A stretch of DNA of 55,283 nucleotides. Source: Bacteroidota bacterium (GTDB taxonomy: Bacteria > Bacteroidota > Bacteroidia > AKYH767-A > OLB10). The stretch is from assembly GCA_016717325.1 (NCBI GenBank), contig JADKFV010000036.1:1-55283 (forward strand). Direction: 5' to 3'. Position numbers and translations under genes: made by a program. Shown here one piece after another: positions 48,514 to 55,283 of the stretch (its first letter is position 1; every line of letters starts with the position of its first letter). Below the pieces are notes generated by a model. That model did no database searches and was not told where the DNA came from. It worked only from the letters and a program-made list of their open reading frames with translations.

Positions 48514-50022
48514 ATGAAAGTTTCTCTATACATTCTTCTTCTCTTTCAGTCTTTCAGTTGTATATTATCAGCGCAGAAAGTTGAATATAAGTTCCCGTTG
48601 TATAAGATAGGTATAAAAGTTAAGAAGCCTGCAAATTATTTCCTTCTAACTCCCGATAAAACAAGCTTGCTAAGAGATTCATTACGGAGCATGATTAATG
48701 TTTGTATTGATGATAAAATTGTATTCGACAGTGCAGCTTTAAATCCAAACTATCAAGTACTATTAAATGATAGTAATTTCAGAGAGACGTATACTTTTGT
48801 CCGTATGCCTCTCATATCTGTTGATACTACCCTTTCTTCATCTTTTCAGCAAGAACTAAATGAAGAATGTTCCAAAATCAAAAATTCATCAATTGTGTAT
48901 TTATCCTCTTCTAAAGGCACATCTCGCATAGGTAACTATGTTTCACTGCTCAATCAAATTATAACACCTGAATTTACTTATTATTCAGATATATATATTT
49001 TTGAAACAAGAAACTCAACAATCATCCTCTCGATAAATAGCTTTGTTAAAATTTCTAATGCCGATTTTATTAACAGTTTGGAGTATATTAACAGCGAATT
49101 CTACGAAAATGTATTAGTGGACTATTATGACCTATTATCGAAAAATGATTTTACGAATGCTAGCGCAAAGTTATTTCAATCTATAGTGAAAGAACCTGAA
49201 AATCTATCAGCGTACTTTAGAACGTGCACGCCTAAACTTGTCATTAAAAAATATAATGACGCTATAATCGATGCCGACATTATATTGAAATTAGACGCTA
49301 CAGCTGTTAGCGGTTTTATGCTAAAGGGTGTTGCTCTTTTTGACCAGGAGAATTATGAAGATGCGATTACTAATTTTCGAGCCGCACAAGCGTTATATTC
49401 TTTTCTGTCATTATTTAATGCTCAAAACGAGTATTACATTTCATTTACAACAACATATCGCTATATGGGTATAGCATATTCGAATATTAGTAATGCTGCC
49501 AAAGCTTCAGAATATTTTGAATTGGCTTTGGAATTATCAGTCGACAGTCTAAATACAGCTAGTATTTACTATAACTTAGCTCGTGTACAGTCAACATTAT
49601 TGCACAATTCTCTCTCAGCGGTTAATTTCTATCCTTTAGCAATTAATAATTATCCTATTTCAGCTTCAAAACAAAAATCTGAGGCATATCTCAATAGTGG
49701 CATAAACAAAAGTAACCTTTATAATTTTGACGGTGCAATATCCGATTATACTTTAGCAATTAAAATACGTCCTGATTATGCTAAGGCTTATAGTGCTCGA
49801 GGCTATGCACGCCTTAAATTATTAGACTATAAAGCCGCTATATCCGACTTTACATTTGCAATAAAATACGACAACTATAATACTACGCTTACAAGTATGG
49901 CTTTGGGGAATAGGGGTATTGCAAAGTTAAATTTAGGGATAGATGGTTGCCTTGACTTAAAGAAAGCAGTTGAGTTAGGTAATAAAAATATTTCATCATT
50001 ATATAATGAGTCTTGCAAGTAA
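48514..50022 (+). CDS. Secreted TPR-repeat protein
   Basis: About 502 residues. The start MKVSLYILLLFQSFSCILSAQ is used because it gives a signal peptide and follows the DUF805 stop closely. An N-terminal unknown domain of about 200 residues is followed by at least four tetratricopeptide repeats (YEDAITNFRAAQALY, AAKASEYFELALELS, FDGAISDYTLAIKIRPDYAKAYSARGYARLKL, YKAAISDFTFAIKYD), ending GCLDLKKAVELGNK. It would bind partner proteins in the periplasm. It is intact. Confidence 0.85.
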   Translation: MKVSLYILLLFQSFSCILSAQKVEYKFPLYKIGIKVKKPANYFLLTPDKTSLLRDSLRSMINVCIDDKIVFDSAALNPNYQVLLNDSNFRETYTFVRMPLISVDTTLSSSFQQELNEECSKIKNSSIVYLSSSKGTSRIGNYVSLLNQIITPEFTYYSDIYIFETRNSTIILSINSFVKISNADFINSLEYINSEFYENVLVDYYDLLSKNDFTNASAKLFQSIVKEPENLSAYFRTCTPKLVIKKYNDAIIDADIILKLDATAVSGFMLKGVALFDQENYEDAITNFRAAQALYSFLSLFNAQNEYYISFTTTYRYMGIAYSNISNAAKASEYFELALELSVDSLNTASIYYNLARVQSTLLHNSLSAVNFYPLAINNYPISASKQKSEAYLNSGINKSNLYNFDGAISDYTLAIKIRPDYAKAYSARGYARLKLLDYKAAISDFTFAIKYDNYNTTLTSMALGNRGIAKLNLGIDGCLDLKKAVELGNKNISSLYNESCK

Positions 50023-50239
50023 GCCCATCCTATCTATTGCCACATTCTTTCAATTTTCTTGAGCTCATAATTTGTTTCTTTCACTTCACATTTACCAGTA
50101 TATATATTATATTCTCATAGTTGGCGTATTATTTCATTGCTGGTTTTTGGTTGCTCCTATAAGTTTTCATTATATTTGCTCTCCGTTTTGTGTTGCTTCT
50201 TCTATTTATTCCTTGGGTTATCTTTTCGCAATCTTGTAT

Positions 50240-50291
50240 ACCTGCATGCATTGGCAGTACTTTAGTGTCTTGCCGTTATAAGTATGCAGGT
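50240..50291. repeat. Hairpin with 8-bp perfect arms
   Basis: ACCTGCAT (50240-50247) and ATGCAGGT (50284-50291) enclose 36 nt with a smaller inner pair (GGCA/TGCC). It lies 20 nt before the next small gene. It may be a terminator or leader hairpin. Confidence 0.45.
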
Positions 50292-50310
50292 TACTTTAAA
50301 AAAAAAAAAA

Positions 50311-50478
50311 ATGCGTAATTTCATTAAGGGTAGTTTTTTTATAATCGCGTCCTTTCTTATTATTGCCGTATTGTATGTTATTAAACAAAAAAACAATGTA
50401 CCAGTAATGTGGTTTGGCTGGCTAGCAATATATATAATCTATAAAATTATGTTCGGCAAAAAAAACAGTCAGCGTTAA
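50311..50478 (+). CDS. Small two-helix membrane protein
   Basis: 55 residues: MRNFIKGSFFIIASFLIIAVLYVIKQ and VPVMWFGWLAIYIIYKIMF, two membrane helices with a positively charged N-terminal end and KKNSQR tail. The start after the A13 run is chosen over an upstream ATG that would read through a poly-lysine run. No family recognised. It resembles small membrane proteins of phages or toxin-like peptides, but there is no antitoxin partner. Confidence 0.45.
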   Translation: MRNFIKGSFFIIASFLIIAVLYVIKQKNNVPVMWFGWLAIYIIYKIMFGKKNSQR

Positions 50479-51097
50479 AAACTTTTATCATTTACTTAAT
50501 CAATTATCAATAACTAAAAGTGTCGTAATCCTTAAATCGATAATATTACCAAATATTATCAATATAAAAGCACACTCAAAGCATCCTGAAGTGGTCGTAA
50601 TTCAATCGTCATTATATTGTCACTGGCAGGTTGCTCCTCAGAAGAGCCTGATTCCGTTTCAGTTCATGTTTGCAATTTTCAATCTCAAAAACTATATTTA
50701 CAAACTGCTAAATTTTCCAGCCACATTCGCTTGAACTTTCCTCGGGTTAAATGTACATGACTCATAAAATTCAACAATATATCGGTATAACTTCATTCTC
50801 TTTACTTAGAATACTTTAGATTATCTTTCTTAACAAAATCCCAGTGGGCGGCTTGTGTCTTGTTGCAATACGCACAGGCAAACGCTAACAAGCCACCTGT
50901 TGTGTTGCCGCCATTTTTTATGTCATGTTTTTTGTATCACCCGCACTTACAGCACATTTCCTTTTGTACATCTTATATTTGTTTTTTAATGGCATGCACA
51001 AAAGTAAAAGAGCTGCACCATCCGCACAAACAAAAAAACACGCCATAAAAAATTGGCGGAAGCTATTTTACATAACAGCTTCTTATAGTACATTTCC

Positions 51098-51202
51098 CAA
51101 CGCCTGTGCAAGCACCCAACCGCAAAATGTCCTATAAGGCAATTATGCAAAATAGCCAACACAACAGCAACAAAAGCCAAATCAACGCCTGTGCAAGCAC
51201 CC
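51098..51202. repeat. 20-bp direct repeat pair
   Basis: CAACGCCTGTGCAAGCACCC occurs exactly twice, 85 bp apart, with an inverted GCACAGGC 220 bp upstream. The neighbouring text differs, so this is not a simple duplication. Confidence 0.7.
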
Positions 51203-51784
51203 CTCCAATTTTGTCTTTTGTTGAAGCCGCCCGAATACTTATCGTCCTCCACAGCATCCCCGCTATTACAGCATCACCGTAAAAAACAAAATCCAGAAAT
51301 ACCGCACCCACCCGCCCTTTCAAAGGTGCAGGAAAAAAATAAACTATTTATCTTATGTATAGCCTTGTGCATTTTCATTTAAATCTTGATTACAGTCTTG
51401 ATTGTTTTTTTATTGGCTTGCAATCAAGATTCAAAAGAAAATTGCACCCCACACAAGATAAGCACCTGAAAAATTAAATTTACAGCATTTGTTTTCATTA
51501 TCGGTTTGGGCATCACAATAGGGCATTTTTTTTCATAGGTATATAATTTTATTTGCCCTACCGCGATGCCAAAACCTTACATCTTCATTTAATTTTTTCA
51601 GGCGCTTAACTTGTCCTTCCCTCCGCACTCATTAAATTGGTATAGTTTATTTTTTTCCTGCCTCACATCAGCCCCTCCCTCCGCACATGAATTACAGCAT
51701 TATTTAAACACCAAAATTCAAAACTAATTCTAACTCAATTCTGAATACAGTTAATCTTATTGATTCCTAAATCAAAAGGTTTAA

Positions 51785-51900
51785 AAAGGTTCATACTCCT
51801 ACACACTTGAACCTTTGAACCTACTAACCTTCCCTGAGAACCTTTCTATTAGGTTCAAGGGTCATAAACTTAGTATTATGATCCTAAGAACCCATGAACC
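51785..51900. repeat. Cluster of GAACCT/AGGTTC motifs
   Basis: AAAGGTTCA (51785), TGAACCTTT (51808), TGAACCT (51816), GAGAACCTTT (51836), AGGTTCA (51851) and TGAACC (51895) are short matches in both orientations, with symmetry resembling operator or iteron arrays. Confidence 0.55.
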
Positions 51901-52146
51901 AAACCTTTTTTTCTTAGGTACCTTTTTCCATCCTAAATCAAGTTGCGCCCCGTGAACCCATGCTACTATATCTCTTAACGCTCATTTAAACTAATTATAC
52001 CACTATTCTTTACGAAACCCCATAAGACCCTATTAATTTTTTACCACCCCCGCATTTTATTTTTTATAACTTCTGACGAGGCCAATGCTACTTTTCTAAT
52101 TTTGGGTATTATACTTTAGCTTTCATCTATAGGTATAAAGCACATT

Positions 52147-52893
52147 TCAATACCTACTTTTATTAATAAAATTACCATCACCACGCTTTCCAATTATCAT
52201 TGGCTGGCTTATTCTTGTTTTATAATTCAGCATCCATATAGCGCCCTCTAATGCATCAGGAGCATCATCATGTGTGCGCGAACCTTTTTCAAAAAGCAAT
52301 AATTGCTCTATATGAGTTTTATTATCCCTGGGCTTGCCTTTTCTTCTTCAGCTATAAAAAACCAAACCACGCTCAAATAAAGGCTGTATATTTTCTACAC
52401 GTTGAAATTTATCAGGCTTATTTCTTGTATCTCCCTTTATTGGTAATTGCCAGCCTACTTCGTTTCCAACTTTTACAAATTCCTCAAATAATAAATCTTG
52501 CAGAAAATTACTCTCCATATAAAAACTAATCACAGCTTGTTCGCCTACTGTTTTATGTAAATCATAATGCCAGTTCACCATTTGCTTAACACTTGTTTGT
52601 TGAACAAACGCTTTTAGTATATGATAATGGCCTTCCTTTGTTTTGCCAAGCAAAATAGTGGCTTTATAGTCACTGCGTGTTCCATTTTTAAAGGATGGGT
52701 CGGTATAAGATACAAGATAATTATATGCATGATAAGGTAGGGCTTTTTTATATTGTATATCTTTCAATTTAAATACTGCTCCATCCGTAACAGGGTTATT
52801 ATAAAATTCTTTTTGTGCCCTTCGTATGCCAATAGTTTCTATTACATCTTGTATTTCTTTTGTTGTATATTTTTCATGCCATGTCGGTTTTCC
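52147..52893 (-). CDS. Phage terminase large subunit, nuclease part
   Basis: C-terminal part of the terminase. After a base shift near 52890, the frame reads GKPTWHEKYTTKEIQDVIETIG. The nuclease domain follows: SYTDPSFKNGTRSDYKATILLGK (first Asp) and, at the end, THDDAPDALEGAIWML. An in-frame TGA lies near 52346 and needs one or two base changes to read FYS...EEEKASPG. The last residues are GKRGDGNFINKSRY. The nuclease cuts concatemeric DNA during packaging. Confidence 0.8.
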
Positions 52894-53663
52894 TTTTCAT
52901 CCATAGCATTCACTATCACGTGATGCATTCCTTTTACTTTCGCAATATTAGCCAGTATAGAATTTTTATGTATCCTGTTGCCAACCAGTATAAATCTACC
53001 ACGCCCCATATCCATCGTATTAAATAGTGCTTCAAGTATCCAATCTACCATCTTCGAAACTCGATGTTCGTTTTGCACCAGTTCATCATCATCAATATCA
53101 TCTACAACTATATAATCAGGGCGGTTTGTTTTGTATCTTAATCCACGTGGACTTTGTCCTCGCCCTAATGCATAAAATGCTTTATCATCTTTTGTTGCAA
53201 ACTTTCCATCTTCCCACGAACCTTGATTTATTTGCTCACCATAATCAGCAATATATCGCTGATTAAATTCTAATTCCGCTTGCAGGTCACCTAATAATAT
53301 AGCAGCGTTATCTTCACTTTTTCCTACAAGCACCATAACATTTAATTCGCCTTTGGCTTTTAACCAAAGTGGTATCATTATATCAAAGTGTGTACTTTTT
53401 GCGTGGCCGCGTGCCCATTCAAATACTGCACGTATTTTTGAATTTGCTGCAACTTCGTTGGCAGCTGAAATCTGAAATGTTGCACATTTCGATTTTGCAT
53501 AATGTGGAAAATAATACTCCACAAAAAAAGCGTAATCGCTTTTTGCTTTCTCAATTCTTATTTCTTTTTCCGCTTTGCTTTCAAAAGCAAGCCCAGTTGT
53601 TTCTTGTTGTATTTGTTTACACAAATCCTTCCATCTTGAAACCGTTTGTTTTGTGATTTTCAT
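52842..53663 (-). CDS. Phage terminase large subunit, ATPase part
   Basis: 273 residues of the packaging motor. The N-terminus is helical; the Walker A-type loop is FEWARGHAKST (about 82-91), Walker B is DYIVVDDIDDDE (183-194), and the C-terminal motif is GRFILVGNRIHKNS. It ends out of frame in KENRHGMKNIQQ because of the shift near 52890. It starts 14 nt after the hairpin behind the small-subunit gene. The complete protein is about 505 residues, normal for this family. Confidence 0.88.
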   Translation of the reverse strand: MKITKQTVSRWKDLCKQIQQETTGLAFESKAEKEIRIEKAKSDYAFFVEYYFPHYAKSKCATFQISAANEVAANSKIRAVFEWARGHAKSTHFDIMIPLWLKAKGELNVMVLVGKSEDNAAILLGDLQAELEFNQRYIADYGEQINQGSWEDGKFATKDDKAFYALGRGQSPRGLRYKTNRPDYIVVDDIDDDELVQNEHRVSKMVDWILEALFNTMDMGRGRFILVGNRIHKNSILANIAKVKGMHHVIVNAMDEKENRHGMKNIQQKKYKM

Positions 53664-53677
53664 GTTTTTTTATTTCC

Positions 53678-53699
53678 CCCCTCTCCCTTCGGAGAGGGG
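53678..53699. repeat. GC-rich hairpin between terminase genes
   Basis: CCCCTCTCC-CTTC-GGAGAGGGG, a perfect 9-bp stem, lies between the small- and large-subunit genes. The same sequence type (gaggggcagggggtgagg) is a common dispersed repeat in many bacteria. It may attenuate transcription into the large subunit. Confidence 0.75.
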
Positions 53700-53714
53700 C
53701 AGGGGGTGAGGTTC

Positions 53715-54149
53715 TTACCCCTCAGCTATCAATTTATTTATAAACATATCCTGATACACATTATTTGCTTTCGCAAATTTCCCATCAACACCAAACATCC
53801 ACTTCGTGTATTCTTCAAACACCTGTATATAAGTTTCAAGTGTTGCACTACTTTCAATCTTATCTATAGCTGCTGCAAGTTTTGCTATCCCATCAATTTC
53901 AGCACTTTTTAACAACCTTCCTTCGTCCTTTGCGCTTTCTAATAACCCCAATGTTTGTGCATGTAACTCCGTTACAATTTGCTGCTTAGACATTGTTTTT
54001 TTTTCACGCAGTTCGCCCCATTTACCTTTGCTCTTTTGTTCGCTAAATGTTTTTTCCGACCAATCTACAATCTCACAAATTTCCCTTTGTGTTTTTTCGG
54101 TTATTAAATAAAGTGCTTTCGCAACTTCTGCCTTTTGTTTTGCTGTCAT
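53715..54149 (-). CDS. Phage terminase small subunit-like HTH protein
   Basis: 144 residues from the start MTAKQKAEVAKALYLI. An N-terminal HTH (TEKTQREICEIVDWSEKTFSEQKSKGKW) of the DUF1804/small-terminase type is followed by a long helical tail with ESAKDEGRLLKSAEIDGIAKLAAAIDKIESS. It recognises phage DNA for packaging and sits directly upstream of the large subunit, which supports the role. A longer frame starts 26 codons upstream but adds non-conserved residues. Confidence 0.75.
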   Translation of the reverse strand: MTAKQKAEVAKALYLITEKTQREICEIVDWSEKTFSEQKSKGKWGELREKKTMSKQQIVTELHAQTLGLLESAKDEGRLLKSAEIDGIAKLAAAIDKIESSATLETYIQVFEEYTKWMFGVDGKFAKANNVYQDMFINKLIAEG

Positions 54150-54284
54150 TTTACAAAAATAACCTATTTTAACTATTACCGTATACGCATAGGAATGCAT
54201 TTCATGGCAAAGGGATAACGCTATCATTCGCTTCTTTTTTTTTTATTCCTTTTTTTCTTTTATTTTAGCATCAATTTTATTAGA

Positions 54285-55283
54285 ATGAACAATTTAACTA
54301 ACATAAATAATCAACCCGCTCCAGCCGAAATTCTCATTTATGGTTATATAGGAAATGATACCAACGATTTTTCTAAGAACTTTATTAATGATTTTAAAAA
54401 AGCTGAAGCTTCTAATTCACACATAAATGTTTCGTATCAATTCTGGCGGTGGCGATGTCTTTGAAGGTATCTCCATTTATAACACGCTCAAAAATTCTAC
54501 TTCAACAGTTCATGTATACGTTGATGGCATGGCAGCAAGTATGGCAAGTATTATCGCATTGGGCGGTTCTAAAATTTTCATAAATAAATACGCCCAATTA
54601 ATGATACATAAAGTTTCAGGCTCTTCTCATGGTGATTCCGATAAGTTTCGTGAAACCGCTAACTTAATGGACGATATACAAAACTCCCTGGCATCTATTT
54701 ATGCAGAACGCACAGGTTTACCAATAGAAGAAATCCAATCCACATGGATGATACGTGGCAAGGATAATTGGTTCAATGCTGAGCAAGCCTTAAAGTATAA
54801 ATTAGTAGATGAAATTTTTGATGGCTCAATTAAAAAAGCCCCTTCAAAAATAAAAAACGCCCATGAGGTTTGGCAATTCTATAACAAACAAATTCAAAAC
54901 AATTTAAATATAACAAATATGGAAGCTCTCTCTCCTATTATTTCATTTTTCAAGTTAGCTGCAAATGCATCTGACATTGATGTGATGAATGCCATTCAAT
55001 CCCAAGCAAAACATAATGCCGATTTGCTTGCAGCAAATGAACAATTATCAATTGAAAACAAAAGTTTTCAAAATCAATTGGCATCAAATAACAAACAAAA
55101 GGTAAATGACCTTATCGATAATGCTGTGCAATCACACCGCATTCGAGAAGAACAACGTACCGTCTTTTCAACATTAGCAGAAGCTAATTATGAAGCAACT
55201 AAAATTGCTATTAATGCAATCACACCTTATATGAGTATCACTTCTCAATTAACAAATGGTGATGAACAGGCAGATTATAAAAC
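54285..55283 (+). CDS. ClpP-like prohead protease fused to scaffold region (partial, one frameshift)
   Basis: Begins MNNLTNINNQPAPAEILIYGYIGND. The frame is lost at 54429-54432 by one extra T; removing it gives INVRINSGGGDVFEG and then VHVYVDGMAASMASIIA with the nucleophile Ser (about residue 85) and MIHKVSG with the catalytic His (about 108), both standard for ClpP/prohead protease. After NITNMEALSPI the protein becomes helical and glutamine/asparagine-rich (LAANEQLSIENKSFQNQL), a scaffold-like tail. It runs off the window's end. It faces away from the terminase genes, which is unusual. Confidence 0.85.

Larger units (their letters stand above)
50479..52146. other. 1.7-kb region without a supported gene, rich in repeats
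   Basis: Frames of 60-90 codons occur, but none has a start context, family feature or even codon use. The plus strand is C-rich and G-poor between about 50850 and 51700. It holds a 20-bp direct repeat (51098-51117, 51183-51202), an inverted GCACAGGC (50872-50879), and a cluster of GAACCT/AGGTTC motifs near 51785-51900. The region may be decayed DNA, a regulatory region or a structured RNA region of the mobile element. Confidence 0.6.

Noticed and set aside
50072..50281. Small membrane protein gene of 69 codons
   Set aside because: Tyrosine/phenylalanine/cysteine-rich translation of AT-rich DNA without a conserved start; the hairpin at 50240-50291 overlaps its end.
50860..51382. Several 60-90 codon frames on both strands
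   Set aside because: Overlapping frames in repeat-rich DNA, cysteine- and proline-heavy, no family features.

Overview
The window looks like a chromosome fragment of an AT-rich member of the Bacteroidota, most like the Chitinophagales/Sphingobacteriales side of the phylum. The signs are type IX secretion (T9SS) C-terminal sorting domains, SBBP-repeat proteins, promoters of the TTG-N20-TAnnTTTG kind, almost no Shine-Dalgarno sequences, RteC-like and BT4734-like proteins, and several intergenic palindrome families. No tRNA, rRNA or CRISPR array was seen.

Layout. 1-12.1 kb: a leftward exopolysaccharide cluster. It holds a LytTR response regulator, a CheY-like regulator, an initiating sugar transferase, a half-size TolC-like protein, a Wzz/GumC-like chain-length protein, a GT4 enzyme, a Wzx flippase, a Wzy polymerase, two GT2 enzymes and another GT4. 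Together these could start, extend, flip, polymerise and export a polysaccharide. Two genes in it carry the same 35-bp box exactly 52 nt before their start codons. 12.4-13.4 kb: a secreted class A beta-lactamase-like serine hydrolase. 13.6-27.4 kb: a leftward secretion/transport region. It holds three large repeat proteins with T9SS tails, a P-loop NTPase, an ABC exporter, a lipoprotein, a secreted protein, a DUF2490 protein and an isoaspartyl-peptidase gene; most neighbours are 0-25 nt apart or overlap. 27.7-36.4 kb: accessory chromosomal genes. These include an ArsR-controlled set of SRPBCC/DUF1801/VOC proteins with a very clear promoter and two operators, a YdeI-like protein, an AraC regulator and a ferritin-like/VIT1 iron transporter, separated by dense palindromic repeats.

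36.8 kb to the end: an integrated mobile element. In order: tyrosine recombinase, RteC-like protein, HTH protein, SF3 helicase, BT4734-type primase, an ISL3/ISAon1-like insertion sequence, small cargo genes (a DnaJ-type zinc-finger protein, a collagen-like protein, a DUF805 protein, a TPR protein), about 1.7 kb of repeat-rich non-coding DNA, terminase large and small subunits on the minus strand, and a ClpP-like prohead protease on the plus strand that runs off the window. This reads as a prophage or phage-derived element whose right end is outside the window.

A striking property of the whole window is single-base frame disruption. More than 20 sites interrupt otherwise well-conserved frames, and many sit in short A/T runs. 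The simplest reading is residual assembly error, so the gene pieces below are described together with the intact genes they most likely came from.
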